A DNA stretch of 49,143 nucleotides from Ferrimicrobium sp. (GTDB lineage: Bacteria; Actinomycetota; Acidimicrobiia; Acidimicrobiales; Acidimicrobiaceae). The DNA lies in the NCBI GenBank assembly GCA_022690815.1, contig JALCZJ010000020.1, positions 1 through 49,143 on the forward strand, read 5' to 3'. Both the position numbers and the translations under genes were made by a program. Positions 8,013-17,121 of the stretch are shown here, one piece after another; positions within the stretch are counted from its first letter, which is position 1; every line of letters starts with the position of its first letter. Under the pieces are notes generated by a model. The model was not told where the DNA came from. It saw only the letters and a list, made by a program, of their open reading frames with translations, and made no database searches.

Positions 8013-8501
8013 CTACTGAGAGAGCATGTCCTCGATGGCACCGACCAGCGCCGGATCCTCCGGGGTCACCAACGGTCGAAAGCGGGTGATCGTAGCGCCG
8101 TCACGAGATACGAGAAACTTCTCAAAGTTCCATTGAATATCTCCAGCCTCTCCTTCGCCATCGGAGACCTTCGTCAGCTCCTGATAGAGAGGATGGCGAC
8201 CGTCTCCATTAACCTCGAGCTTTTCAAACAACGGGAAATCGACACCGTAGGTGGTAGAGCAGAAGGTGGCGATCTCTTCAGCCGACCCTGGTTCTTGCTC
8301 ACCAAACTGGTTGCATGGGAAGCCAAGAACACTGAATCCTTGATCTTGATATTTGCGATGGAGCGCTACCAAGCCTTCATACTGTGGAGTAAGACCACAC
8401 TTTGAGGCAACATTGACGAGAAGCAACACGTCACCTCGATGCTGACCCAAAGACTCCGGGGTACCATCAAGACGCTTCATCTCAAGATCGTATGGAAACA
8501 C
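8013..8501 (-). CDS. Glutathione peroxidase family thiol peroxidase
   Basis: GPx-fold peroxidase that reduces H2O2 or organic hydroperoxides, probably with thioredoxin rather than glutathione in an actinobacterium. The peroxidatic Cys is Cys35 in NVASKCGLTPQY, the Gln is in FPCNQFGEQEPG, and the Trp is in IQWNFEKF; a further Cys in FCSTTYGVDFPLF resembles bacterial BtuE-type proteins. The start is GTG at 8501, directly preceded by GAGGAGGTAATA, a strong ribosome site; the longer frame to 8570 adds an unconserved leader. At 162 residues it has the usual length. It is monocistronic, with an inverted repeat just after the stop. Confidence 0.93.
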   Translation of the reverse strand: MFPYDLEMKRLDGTPESLGQHRGDVLLLVNVASKCGLTPQYEGLVALHRKYQDQGFSVLGFPCNQFGEQEPGSAEEIATFCSTTYGVDFPLFEKLEVNGDGRHPLYQELTKVSDGEGEAGDIQWNFEKFLVSRDGATITRFRPLVTPEDPALVGAIEDMLSQ

Positions 8502-8868
8502 TATTACCTCCTCTATAGGACTAGTAGGAACAACTCGACTTGGCAACTGATTAGTCCCGAAGCTAGGCATTTTTCTCAGTTTCAGCCACCCTCACCCATG
8601 GCAGAACCGACAAACACGACACACCTGCGAGCAGTGCAACGCGTTCGAAGTACCTCCTCGATTGAAGCGTATCGCGCATCAGCCCCTTCGTGACATCGAA
8701 GGCTTCGTCGTGGCGACAGCTACCTGTTCGATCGGGCGCTACCAGCGCCCACAACACCAGGTTGGGGCTCCTGATGTCTGGCAGCGACTACCCTACACCA
8801 GCACCCCGATGCGCTATAGACGAACGCTCAGTCCAACTCTTCAACTTGGGATGTCCACTCGACCGAGA
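8502..8868. other. Intergenic region with a stem-loop
   Basis: This 367-bp stretch lies between the aldehyde dehydrogenase stop (8869) and the gpx start (8501), both on the minus strand. I see no convincing gene or RNA in it. It holds the 7-bp stem-loop at 8734-8750 and must carry the gpx promoter, which I could not assign. Confidence 0.5.
8734..8750 (-). terminator. Perfect stem-loop downstream of aldehyde dehydrogenase
   Basis: GGGCGCT / ACC / AGCGCCC forms a perfect 7-bp GC-rich stem with a 3-nt loop, about 120 nt after the dehydrogenase stop. No U-run follows on either strand. Actinobacterial terminators often lack a U-tract, so termination is plausible but unproven. Confidence 0.45.
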
Positions 8869-10338
8869 CTAGCTCAAATTGAGCGCCGCATACTTGACGT
8901 CGAGATACTCGTTGATACCCTCAAAGCCACCTTCACGGCCAAATCCCGAGTGTTTGACCCCACCAAAGGGCGCCGCCGCGTTCGAGACAAGTCCCTGATT
9001 CACGCCGACCATACCAGACTGCAGGGCATCGATGGCCTGATGGACACGCTTAAACGACTCCGTGAAGATGTACGAGACCAGGCCATAGTTCGTATCGTTT
9101 GCTACGGCGTACGCCTCGTCATCATCATCAAACGCATAAATTGGCGCGACCGGACCAAAGATCTCCTCACGGAATATACGCGCATTCCGAGGGACCCCCG
9201 CGAGCACCGTCGGTGCATAGAAATACCCGTGATCGCCCACACGACTACCACCAGTCAACACCCTGCCACCGAGCGCCGTAGCATCATCAAGCAGGCCGGC
9301 CACCTTTACGAGGGCATCTTGGTCGATCAGTGGACCAACCTGGGCGCCTGGGGTTGTGCCACGAGCGACCTTCATCTTCGACAGCTCCTCAGCCAGACGC
9401 TCAGAGAATGCCTGGGCCAAATCCTTGTGGACGAGGATGCGGTTCGCGCTGGTACAGGCCTCGCCCCCGTTGCGCATCTTTGCGAAAATTGCACCCGGTA
9501 TGGCCTTATCAAGGTCAGCGTCCGAGAAGACGATCAGCGGCGCATTGCCACCGAGCTCCATCGAAAGGCGAAGGAGGTTAGAAGACGCCTTTCGCATCAA
9601 CATCTTGCCGACCTCAGTCGATCCAGTGAACGAGAGCTTACGCAGCCGATGATCGTCGATCAATCGGTCGGTCACCTCTCCTGGTTGGGAGGTATTGACG
9701 ATGTTGAGCACCCCCGCAGGCAACCCTGCCTCAAGCAAGATCTGGCCAAGGGCGAGCGAGCACAATGGCGTCTGCTCGGCTGGCTTGAGAATCACGGTGC
9801 AGCCAGCCGCCAGCGCTGGACCAATCTTGCGGGTACCCATTGCCAGTGGAAAGTTCCACGGTGTGATCATGTAACTTGGCCCTACGGGTGATCGCGATGT
9901 CAACACCTTCGTTAGGCCGTCAGGAGACCGGTAGTACTCACCCTTCACCCGAACCGCTTCTTCTGAGAACCAGCGGAAAAACTCGGCCGCATAGGCCACC
10001 TCACCCTTGGACTCTGCCAACGGCTTACCCATCTCAAGCGTCATCAAAAGGGCAAGGTCATCCTGCTTGGCCATGATGGCCTCAAATGCGGAGCGAAGTA
10101 TCTCTGCGCGATAACGTGGCGCTGTGGCCGCCCAGCTCGCCTGGGCATGCACCGCAGCATCAAGAGCGTCGAGCGCATCATCCGTACCGCCATCTGCAAC
10201 ACTGACGAGAACCTCTCCGGTGGCAGGATCCTCAACGTCGAGCTCCTTTCCAGATCGTGCGTGCCTCCATTCGCCACCAATCAAAAGTCCGGTAGCTACA
10301 CCGGCTAGTACTCGCTGTTCCTCTGTACTGATCGCCAT
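8869..10338 (-). CDS. NAD(P)-dependent aldehyde dehydrogenase (succinate-semialdehyde type)
   Basis: ALDH-superfamily enzyme most like succinate-semialdehyde dehydrogenase (GabD), which oxidises succinate semialdehyde to succinate in GABA breakdown or a bypassed TCA cycle. Catalytic features: Asn in ITPWNFPLAM, Glu in SMELGGNAP, Cys in GGEACTSANRI, and the cofactor segment ILKPAEQTPL with SFTGSTEVGK. The C-terminal PFGGVKHSGFGREGG motif is present and the 489-residue length is normal. ATG at 10338 has AAAGGAG six nt upstream. No gabT or 2-oxoglutarate decarboxylase gene is adjacent, so the substrate is inferred from sequence resemblance only. Confidence 0.9.
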   Translation of the reverse strand: MAISTEEQRVLAGVATGLLIGGEWRHARSGKELDVEDPATGEVLVSVADGGTDDALDALDAAVHAQASWAATAPRYRAEILRSAFEAIMAKQDDLALLMTLEMGKPLAESKGEVAYAAEFFRWFSEEAVRVKGEYYRSPDGLTKVLTSRSPVGPSYMITPWNFPLAMGTRKIGPALAAGCTVILKPAEQTPLCSLALGQILLEAGLPAGVLNIVNTSQPGEVTDRLIDDHRLRKLSFTGSTEVGKMLMRKASSNLLRLSMELGGNAPLIVFSDADLDKAIPGAIFAKMRNGGEACTSANRILVHKDLAQAFSERLAEELSKMKVARGTTPGAQVGPLIDQDALVKVAGLLDDATALGGRVLTGGSRVGDHGYFYAPTVLAGVPRNARIFREEIFGPVAPIYAFDDDDEAYAVANDTNYGLVSYIFTESFKRVHQAIDALQSGMVGVNQGLVSNAAAPFGGVKHSGFGREGGFEGINEYLDVKYAALNLS

Positions 10339-10929
10339 CTCTACTCCTTTATCAGGGCCGACCGCAGACTTAGATTAAGACCCCATGACTGCTTGACATA
10401 TCATTGCATCGCCAGTACCGTCAAGGTGATCGTCTCGCTACCGTGATACTCTATACCCTACCGAGTCTGACAGCTCGCCAACAACATCACGGCCACTCCA
10501 CCCCACCCCTTAAGGCCTCGCCAATGTCTGCCTCGATGGGCTAGAGGCCCCGAGCAATGCATTACTACCGGCGTACGCGTATCGGCGCTGAGGATTGATT
10601 CGTGTGTTGACTTTGGCAACGACAACAGACCAGGCGCCGGCCGTAGACCGAAAGCATGCGGCATAATAGCTGCGTCCTTTGCACCTCATTCTGCGCAACA
10701 ACGCCTCGACGACAACACGCTGGGATTCGAGGCCGGGTCCCGAAGTGGCGGCTACCTGGCAAGTTGCTCCGAGCGCCGCTACCCAGCAGCCACACGCGTC
10801 AGCAACCCGAGAGCCTACCTGATCATGCCACGCCCAGCCATGACGACCGGACAACCCATGAACGAAAAACGACTATGGTCCGCGCCGCCTATCTGCGCTA
10901 GCGGGAAATGCTCGCTCTTGGGCGTGTCC
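10339..10929. other. Long intergenic region, no gene recognised
   Basis: About 590 bp between the small membrane protein gene and the aldehyde dehydrogenase. Several frames of 60-115 codons exist on both strands, but none has a ribosome site plus recognisable content, and they overlap one another. No tRNA-like T-arm or clear promoter was found. Confidence 0.4.
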
Positions 10930-11115
10930 TTAGGCGCTGGCGTCCTTCTTGTGCTTTGACCGCCCACGACGCACTAGGCCTACCACCACGGCAATGACGA
11001 CCACCACGATCACGATGGTGGAGATCGTCGAGATCAACTTCAGGACAAAGGAGATCAAGGCAAATGCAATGATCACCCCTAGCACCCCTAGGACTACCTT
11101 GATGATGCTGCTCAT
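10930..11115 (-). CDS. Small hydrophobic membrane protein
   Basis: A 61-residue protein made almost wholly of two hydrophobic helices (about residues 4-26 and 30-48), ending in a basic, Lys/Arg-rich tail (RRGRSKHKKDA) that should face the cytoplasm. The ATG at 11115 has an excellent ribosome site, GAGAGGAGGTTGCT, which is the main reason for accepting so short a gene; a longer overlapping frame on the same strand lacks this. It lies 109 nt downstream of the ABC permease stop and may belong to that transcript. I recognise no family and assign no function. Confidence 0.65.
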   Translation of the reverse strand: MSSIIKVVLGVLGVIIAFALISFVLKLISTISTIVIVVVVIAVVVGLVRRGRSKHKKDASA

Positions 11116-11224
11116 AGCAACCTCCTCTCAATAGGACTATCCTAGCCCAATCGACGTCGGGACCCCAAGGCGACTACTTCGTCAATCGTTGGGTTTCGAG
11201 CTCGTCAATCGGCGGATCTGCTCC

Positions 11225-12028
11225 CTACGCGGTAATGTCACGCTGCGAAAAGTTAAAGACGGCCAAGAGATAGAACACTGCCATCCATCCGAGCTGCTCT
11301 AACAAGTCTTTATAGATCGGCCCAGCCAGGATCGGCGACCGAAAGATATTGATGAACGCCGACCAATAGTTCGATAGCAAGATCGGACGAATCTTGTCGA
11401 GTTGAGGTATGGCATCGAGAACTTCCGAGGCAATCGCGACGGTCACCGCAATCGATGTTGCCGCCAATGACGACGACGTAAAAGTTGATACCGCAATCCC
11501 AACCATGGTCACAGAAAATATCGATGCCCCAACGACCAGGGCGGCCAGCAGCGCCTCGAGCACGCCATGAACAAACGAGATCGTTAAGCCCGAGAGGGTA
11601 ACCACCTGATGGTGGGGGAAGAGTATGGCACCTGCCACCAATCCCACGATGGCGATCACGAGGCCCAATGCCAACGTGTAGACAAGGGCCGCGACCATCT
11701 TTGCATGAATGATCCTGGATCGTGGAACTCGACGGACCAGCAAGTAACGCAACGAACCATTGGCCGCATCACCAGCGACCGAATCCCCCGCGATGATTGT
11801 GGCAGCAAGTGGAAGGATCAGGGTCTCCATCGAGGCAAGGGCTGCGAGCGGCAAGAACACGGCATTCTGGGTGATCTCAGCGAAAAATGCTGGACCGCCG
11901 CCTCGTGGACCACCATGGCTGGCAAACCTCACCACCACCCCAAGTAGGATCGGGACGAGTGCAATGAGGCCCAGAATGATAATGTTGCGAGGGCGACGAA
12001 AGACCCGCTTGAGCTCCTCAGCGAACAT
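11225..12028 (-). CDS. ABC transporter permease (ABC-2 type)
   Basis: Integral membrane protein with about six hydrophobic segments and the layout of ABC-2 permeases: an N-terminal helix after FRRPRNI, a large second segment group, the GSLRYLLVRRVPRSRI cytosolic coupling region, and a C-terminal helix. With the ATPase upstream it would form an exporter. ATG at 12028 is preferred over 12052 because GGGGAGGGCTTTG precedes it; it overlaps the ATPase gene by 11 nt. The substrate is unknown. It is the third gene of the LolA-like/ATPase/permease operon. Confidence 0.87.
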   Translation of the reverse strand: MFAEELKRVFRRPRNIIILGLIALVPILLGVVVRFASHGGPRGGGPAFFAEITQNAVFLPLAALASMETLILPLAATIIAGDSVAGDAANGSLRYLLVRRVPRSRIIHAKMVAALVYTLALGLVIAIVGLVAGAILFPHHQVVTLSGLTISFVHGVLEALLAALVVGASIFSVTMVGIAVSTFTSSSLAATSIAVTVAIASEVLDAIPQLDKIRPILLSNYWSAFINIFRSPILAGPIYKDLLEQLGWMAVFYLLAVFNFSQRDITA

Positions 12029-12929
12029 CAAAGCCCTCCCCAACTTCAGCAATGAAGATCTCCTCCAGACTCGGAGTCATCCAGGAGAACTCCATGACCT
12101 CAACGCCCTCGCCGACCAGCGACGCAAGGAGACGAGGCGCATCACTAGGGTCTAGATCGACCAGGACCGCGGATTTCGCAATCGTAGCAGACGAGCCAGC
12201 CAGAGAGACGATATGCTCAAGGGGCGTACCAACAATGCGTAATTGTTGGGGGTAATCGCTACGGAGCTCCCCCAGCGCACCAGCTTTGATTAGACGACCC
12301 TGTGACATGAACGCCACGTGCGAACAGATCTGCTCAGCCTCTGACAAGAGATGTGTCGAGATAAAAATCGTCTTACCCAGAGCTGCAAGCTCGCCAATAA
12401 GGCGACGAACCTCGCGCATCCCGCTAGGGTCAAGACCATTAGTCGGCTCATCAAGGATATAGAGATCACGATCGCCAAGCAGCGCCTGAGCCAGGCCAAG
12501 ACGTTGACGCATCCCGAGAGAGTACTTCCCGACAGGCTTATCAACCACCATCTCAAGGCCCACGGCCTCAAGCGCATGGGCGATAAGGGGCCCCCGCTTC
12601 GCGTGGCGAACACCCTCGGCCGCCAGGAACCGATCGAGGTTTTGACGAGCACTCAAGTACGGCACGTATCCGGGGCCTTCGATGAAGGATCCGACACGAG
12701 GCAACACACGGTGCAGACGAGAAACCTTGCGTTCCCCAAGCAACGAGAAGGAACCCGAGTCTGGATAGATCAGTCCGAGAACCATGCGAATGGTGGTGGT
12801 CTTTCCGGCGCCATTGGGACCGAGAAAGCCGAAGACAGAGCCCTCCTCGACCGAAAAGGTTACGTCGTCGACGGCGACCTGGCCCCCAAAACGCTTCGTA
12901 AGGTCCTCGACCTCAATGACGTGGCTCAC
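12018..12929 (-). CDS. ABC transporter ATP-binding protein
   Basis: CcmA/NatA-type ATPase that energises the adjacent permease. Walker A is GPNGAGKT (about residues 38-45), the signature is YSLGMRQRLGLAQ, Walker B is LYILDEPTNGLDP, and the switch His is in FISTHLLSEAEQ. A C-terminal extension of about 90 residues after the core is typical of drug or lipid exporters of this class. The start is GTG (12929), 15 nt after the LolA-like stop; its ribosome site is weak, so reading-through coupling with the upstream gene is likely. Confidence 0.95.
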   Translation of the reverse strand: MSHVIEVEDLTKRFGGQVAVDDVTFSVEEGSVFGFLGPNGAGKTTTIRMVLGLIYPDSGSFSLLGERKVSRLHRVLPRVGSFIEGPGYVPYLSARQNLDRFLAAEGVRHAKRGPLIAHALEAVGLEMVVDKPVGKYSLGMRQRLGLAQALLGDRDLYILDEPTNGLDPSGMREVRRLIGELAALGKTIFISTHLLSEAEQICSHVAFMSQGRLIKAGALGELRSDYPQQLRIVGTPLEHIVSLAGSSATIAKSAVLVDLDPSDAPRLLASLVGEGVEVMEFSWMTPSLEEIFIAEVGEGFDVR

Positions 12930-12944
12930 CGAGCAAAATCTGGG

Positions 12945-14018
12945 TTAGAGCCCAAGTGCATTCGCATCGGTCTCTAAGACAGCTGGCTCAACGGCTCCCA
13001 CAAGGGTGGAACCATTCGGCAACACCAACAGATTCACCAGTTCGGTATGGATCAAGTTGGCCGTGTTGCCATTTGCAAGCGTGACCGGTGTCTCGAGCTC
13101 CGCCAAGGTCTTGGACCCAATGGACTTCGTCATCTGGGTGAATGTTTCCTTGGGCAATTCCACAACGCTCTGCCAGCCAGCACCGAACACGGTCGGCTTG
13201 GACAGACTACCTGCGTTCATTGGGTCAAACATCGTCTGAAGCTGGCTTTGTGTCACCGTCTTCACCGAGGCCCCAACCGGCGGGGTAAATGAGAAGTTCG
13301 CACTCGAAGGATCCGTAAAGCTAATCGACTGATAGCCCATGGCCAACACCGGCGCTGAGGAGTCGACCGAGTACACCGAGACGTTGAGAACGTGATAGTT
13401 CTTAGCATCAATAAAGACCCGAATCGAGGAGATGGAAGATCCTGATTGTCGAGGAGTCAGAGTCAGCGTGTAAGCGGCATGACCAGCGACGTAGGTGTTG
13501 GCACCGACGACCAGCTGCGACGTGGGTGCAAGCCGACCGACCAACGCGTCAGCGATCTCAGTCGGGTTGGTACTCTGCGCAAAGGCGCTGGAGGTGTTGC
13601 TCATGGGTTGGCTGAAGGTGACGTGGTCCGCGCTAGAGGTGGAGGAGTTCCACAACCACGCTCCATTACTCGTTACGTAGAGATCGCGCTCGGACTGTGC
13701 ATCGACCATCTGTAGTCTCAGATCTGGTCCGGAGCCTCGATAGACAACGACCTGTGACGTCCCCTCCGGGAGGGCAACGCCCTGACCCACACTCGAGAGA
13801 AGCGACGCATCTGAACCAAGGATATTGGACGTGATCTGCAACTGCCCACTGTACTGGACCGGAGCAGCACCGATTACCGCGGCAACAAGCTGCGATGCCG
13901 ACATCGGCTGCAGAAGTGGAGTCTGGGCATTCGTAAGTGCCGGCGTAAGCGAAGCCGCGCCGAGCGCGACCGCAGCACCAACCAAAGGAATTCCGAATCT
14001 GTACTTCCAACGAGCCAT
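12945..14018 (-). CDS. LolA-like secreted or membrane-anchored protein
   Basis: About 357 residues with a clear N-terminal signal peptide: basic MARWKYR, a hydrophobic core, and a likely cut after TNA near residue 31. The rest has the pattern of the actinobacterial LolA-like / DUF2092 proteins: repeated beta segments including QLQITSNILG and SIRVFIDAKNYHVLNVSVYS. There is no lipobox Cys. ATG at 14018 is chosen because AAGGAG lies six nt upstream; the longer frame lacks a signal. It is followed by an ABC ATPase and permease, so it may bind or chaperone the exported lipid or lipoprotein. In a monoderm there is no outer membrane for true LolA function, so the role is unknown. Confidence 0.75.
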   Translation of the reverse strand: MARWKYRFGIPLVGAAVALGAASLTPALTNAQTPLLQPMSASQLVAAVIGAAPVQYSGQLQITSNILGSDASLLSSVGQGVALPEGTSQVVVYRGSGPDLRLQMVDAQSERDLYVTSNGAWLWNSSTSSADHVTFSQPMSNTSSAFAQSTNPTEIADALVGRLAPTSQLVVGANTYVAGHAAYTLTLTPRQSGSSISSIRVFIDAKNYHVLNVSVYSVDSSAPVLAMGYQSISFTDPSSANFSFTPPVGASVKTVTQSQLQTMFDPMNAGSLSKPTVFGAGWQSVVELPKETFTQMTKSIGSKTLAELETPVTLANGNTANLIHTELVNLLVLPNGSTLVGAVEPAVLETDANALGL

Positions 14019-14811
14019 AACAATCTCCTTACCGTACGCCAACGTGGTCAGGCACAACCCAACCCAGCTCAACCCTGAGACCAGCCCGGCCACCGAATCG
14101 CTGACGAAGCCATTCCAATCGACGGCCACACCCAAACCGAACGGCCGATGGACTATCGATGAAAACCCAGCCTAACAAAGCCTAACCAATAGAGGCCCAT
14201 TGCTCAAAGCCGAGTCAACAGCTACTAGACGATGGTAGCGCAGGTACCTTATGAATACCACAACGTGGGCTGAGAGCCCGATATTCCGTTGAAGGCATCG
14301 TGGCTCTTGTCGGTTCGACGTCTACGGGCATCGAAGAGTCGCCATTGCAGCACCTCAATCTTCAATCTTCCCAAGGTTCCCAGGCACCTGCCTCTCTCAC
14401 ACGTCGAAGCTGTTACGAAGTCAGCACCCACCAACAGCCCGTATCCTCACACGCAGCACACAGGACTCTTGCGACCATCACGAAGGACTTTGGCCCAACC
14501 AACCCCAGACAGGGCGAAACCTTACTGACGCGGTTGGAGCTCCACCCGACATCGAACCACGCGGCGGTTCAGTTATACCTCGCTATAATGTTGAGCAAGA
14601 ATGTTCGATTCTCGCTCAACCGCAAGCATCTCCGATGCCGATGGTCGTTTGTGCCAATTTTTCTGTACAGCATTGACCAAAGGTTCAAATTTTGATACAC
14701 TGGTTGCGTGAAGGGCACCGGGCGAGTTCGACGAACGTTGAGCGATTATCAACCCCCCTACAGTTCCTACAAGTTTTGAAAACGGCAACACATGAATGAG
14801 AAGAGATAACA
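14019..14811. other. Divergent intergenic region
   Basis: About 790 bp between the LolA-like gene (minus) and the sigma-factor gene (plus). The right end carries the promoter at 14673-14701. The rest should include the promoter of the LolA-like operon, which I could not assign, and holds no convincing gene, tRNA or repeat. Confidence 0.45.
14673..14701 (+). promoter_or_regulatory. Sigma-70-type promoter of the sigma-factor gene
   Basis: TTGACC (14673-14678), a 17-nt spacer, then TACACT (14696-14701). This is close to the TTGACA/TATAAT consensus with ideal spacing and lies 110 nt before the ATG at 14812. The resulting leader of about 100 nt contains no obvious riboswitch. Confidence 0.65.
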
Positions 14812-15723
14812 ATGGTTAACAAGCAAAGCGCAAACCCATCAACGGAAGCAAAGGGCCGCCGGCGCTCCGCTCAGGCTGAAGTCGACACGGCTCTCGCGGC
14901 TGCTGGTCTTGGAGCGGACTCGATTCGTCTGTTCCTAGACGATCTGGCTAAACATCCTCTTCCATCCTCAGCCGAACAGGTAGAGCTTGCCAAGCGTGTA
15001 CGCGATGGCGATGAGGATGCCAAGGTCGAGATGGTTGCTGCCAACTTGCGGCTTGTTGTCCACTGGGCTCGTCGTTATCAAGATCGTGGGGTCGAGCTTT
15101 CTGACCTCATCCAAGAAGGTACCTTTGGGCTGATTCGCGCCGTCGAGAAGTTCGACTGGAGACGCGGGTTCAAATTTTCGACGTACGCCACCTGGTGGGT
15201 GCGTCAGTCGCTCCAGCGAGCCGTTCACAACCATGGCCAGTCCATTCGGCTGCCGATGGAGGCCGCCGAACGATCTCGCAGAGTCGACAACGTCTCGCGA
15301 GAACTGGCTGCCGATCTTGGTCGTCCTCCAACTGAGGACGAGATCGCCATCGCATCCAACCTCTCGCACTCCCAACTCGCCGACGTCCGCCACGCCGCGC
15401 GCGTCGTGGCGAGCCTCGATCAAGCGGTCGGCCCCGAGGGCGAGACGAGTCTTGGAGATCTCGTGGTTGGCCCGGACACCTCGTTCGAGGATGACATTGA
15501 TGATTCAATCTCTCGTGAGATGCTGCGCAAAGCGGTGGCCGAGCTCGACGAGTTGGAACGCGACGTCGTCACCCTTCGCTTCGGCCTCAACGGCGATCGT
15601 CCTGCATCGCTCGAGGCGACAGCTCGTATGCTCGGCATCGGTCCACGCAGGGCACGTCGACTCGAGGCTTCAGCGCTGAGCAGATTAGCTGATCACCCAG
15701 CGCTCAAAACCTCAGCAGCTTAG
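14812..15723 (+). CDS. RNA polymerase sigma factor, RpoD/SigB family
   Basis: A 303-residue sigma-70 factor without region 1.1. Region 1.2 is [15 protein letters not shown] (about 36-50), region 2 is near 70-145 with [31 protein letters not shown] and [12 protein letters not shown], region 3 near 150-225, and region 4 near 238-300 ([15 protein letters not shown]). Region 2 is close to the housekeeping type, so the -10 should be read normally. The region 4.2 recognition helix, normally VTRERIRQIE, reads [10 protein letters not shown], changing the residues that contact the -35 element. This suggests an alternative (group 2 or 3) sigma with altered -35 choice. GAGAAGAGATAACA precedes the ATG, and it is monocistronic. 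Confidence 0.9.
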   Translation: MVNKQSANPSTEAKGRRRSAQAEVDTALAAAGLGADSIRLFLDDLAKHPLPSSAEQVELAKRVRDGDEDAKVEMVAANLRLVVHWARRYQDRGVELSDLIQEGTFGLIRAVEKFDWRRGFKFSTYATWWVRQSLQRAVHNHGQSIRLPMEAAERSRRVDNVSRELAADLGRPPTEDEIAIASNLSHSQLADVRHAARVVASLDQAVGPEGETSLGDLVVGPDTSFEDDIDDSISREMLRKAVAELDELERDVVTLRFGLNGDRPASLEATARMLGIGPRRARRLEASALSRLADHPALKTSAA

Positions 15724-16197
15724 ACACAGAGCTGCCGACAATGCAGTGACGGCCTGGCTCGACAAGGCCACGCCCCTTGGAGCTAACCGCATCGAGGATA
15801 GCCAATGAACGTGGGTCGTGGGTGCGTCATGTACTTGGGTTGCGGGTACGCCCATGAACATGGGGGCGAAGCAAGACTTGCAGCCACACGACTGGATCGA
15901 CCCTACGCCACCGGTGGGTAGCCGTGGTGGCTATGCGTTGGTGGACCCCAACATAGCGACGCACAAACCGTACCGCGCTGTCGCCGGCTGCCGTGCACAC
16001 GACGCGTAATGCCTAGGTTAGTGGCGTTATCAACGCCGCAGGCAGACGCCATCGACCAAAACACCCAACGCCGTTGTGTCCGGACATCTTGCGCTCGATC
16101 ATTAAACGTCGAGCATCCATCCCGGATCGCGACGTGGACTCGCTCTCTCAAGTCCTGTCAATCTCGCGCCAGACTGACTCGAATGTGAACCCACGCA
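15724..16197. other. Convergent intergenic region
   Basis: About 470 bp between the sigma-factor stop and the rluD stop (opposite strand). A small stem (GGCCT at 15751, AGGCC at 15765) just after the sigma gene could be a weak terminator. A G-rich run (GTGGGTCGTGGGTGCG and GGGTTGCGGG) follows. No gene or RNA is recognised. Confidence 0.4.
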
Positions 16198-17121
16198 TCA
16201 CACGCTCTTGGCAAGCGCCTCAAGTACAGCCACGAGTGCAGCCGGCAGTGGGGCTGCAACCTCAAGCGGTGCCCCAGTGCTTGGGTGAGTCAATCCTAAG
16301 ACGTGAGAGTGCAAAAAGACTCGATCCCTGAGCAACGCACTGCGCCCTCCGTAGGCTTGATCGCCAACCAAAGGGTGGCCGATGGCACTCATATGGACCC
16401 GAATCTGATGGGTCCTGCCGGTCTCTAACGCCAGTTCGACGTAGGTGTAGGCACCGAACCGCTCGATCACCCGAAACCGGGTGAGCGCATGCCGGCCCTC
16501 AGCAATAATGGCCACTCGAGTTCGACTTCGATGATCACGCCCAAGCGGTGCGTCGATTACTCCTTCGTCCTCGTCTACCTCACCCTCCACCAGGGCTCGG
16601 TAGTGACGACGCATGGCGTGGCTACTCACCTGCTCCTTGAGTGAGCTAAATGCTTCGGGTGTACGTGCCACCCCCATAACGCCAGAGGTGGATTTGTCGA
16701 GTCGCTGATAAATGCCGGGCCTTAGCGAGGGCTCATCGCCAACGTTAGCGATTCGTGGATCAAGGGCGAGGACTGTGCTGACGAGCGTCGGGGCCGGGTC
16801 ACTCAACGTGTTGGCGTGTACAAGGAGTCCTGCCGGCTTATCCACTAGAAACAGCGCTTCATCAAAGTACAGAATCGGAACGTCGATGGCTGGGGCAACT
16901 TCTCGTTGGGTAACAACGACCTCGATTACCAGCAGGTCGCCAGTGCTCAGGCGGAACGACTTCGAACGCTGTACCCGTCCGTTGACGGTGACACAGCCAG
17001 CGTCGATGGTGCGTCCAGCCACGACTCTGGACTGATCCGTGACAACCGACACCGCCCGATCGAGGCGTTCGCCAGCGAGTGTCTCGCCGATTTCAACGCT
17101 GAGAACGTTCATGTCGTCCAT
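16198..17121 (-). CDS. rluD: RluA/RluD-family pseudouridine synthase
   Basis: Converts specific uridines of 23S rRNA (or tRNA) to pseudouridine. An S4 RNA-binding domain (about 13-75, [12 protein letters not shown]) is followed by the catalytic domain. The catalytic Asp is in [10 protein letters not shown] (usual form HRLDKDTSG, so His is replaced by Gln). Further motifs are [22 protein letters not shown] and [14 protein letters not shown] at 17121 has AGGAG seven nt upstream and overlaps lspA by 29 nt. The lspA-rluD pairing is common in actinobacteria. The exact target positions cannot be told from sequence, so the symbol is by family. Confidence 0.92.
   Translation of the reverse strand: MDDMNVLSVEIGETLAGERLDRAVSVVTDQSRVVAGRTIDAGCVTVNGRVQRSKSFRLSTGDLLVIEVVVTQREVAPAIDVPILYFDEALFLVDKPAGLLVHANTLSDPAPTLVSTVLALDPRIANVGDEPSLRPGIYQRLDKSTSGVMGVARTPEAFSSLKEQVSSHAMRRHYRALVEGEVDEDEGVIDAPLGRDHRSRTRVAIIAEGRHALTRFRVIERFGAYTYVELALETGRTHQIRVHMSAIGHPLVGDQAYGGRSALLRDRVFLHSHVLGLTHPSTGAPLEVAAPLPAALVAVLEALAKSV

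Noticed and set aside
8662-9891. Long plus-strand frame of 409 codons
   Set aside because: It lies opposite the aldehyde dehydrogenase, whose catalytic motifs are intact; the peptide is Arg/His-rich with no domain, typical of an antisense shadow.
10725-10760. tRNA-like GATTCGAGGCC stretch
   Set aside because: Resembles a T-loop, but no acceptor, D or anticodon stem pairs with it.
10510-10854. Minus-strand frames in the 590-bp gap
   Set aside because: Overlapping frames without ribosome sites or recognisable domains; could not be distinguished from chance.
14584-14589. TATAAT upstream of the sigma gene
   Set aside because: No -35-like hexamer at 15-19 nt; the TTGACC/TACACT pair nearer the gene is much better.
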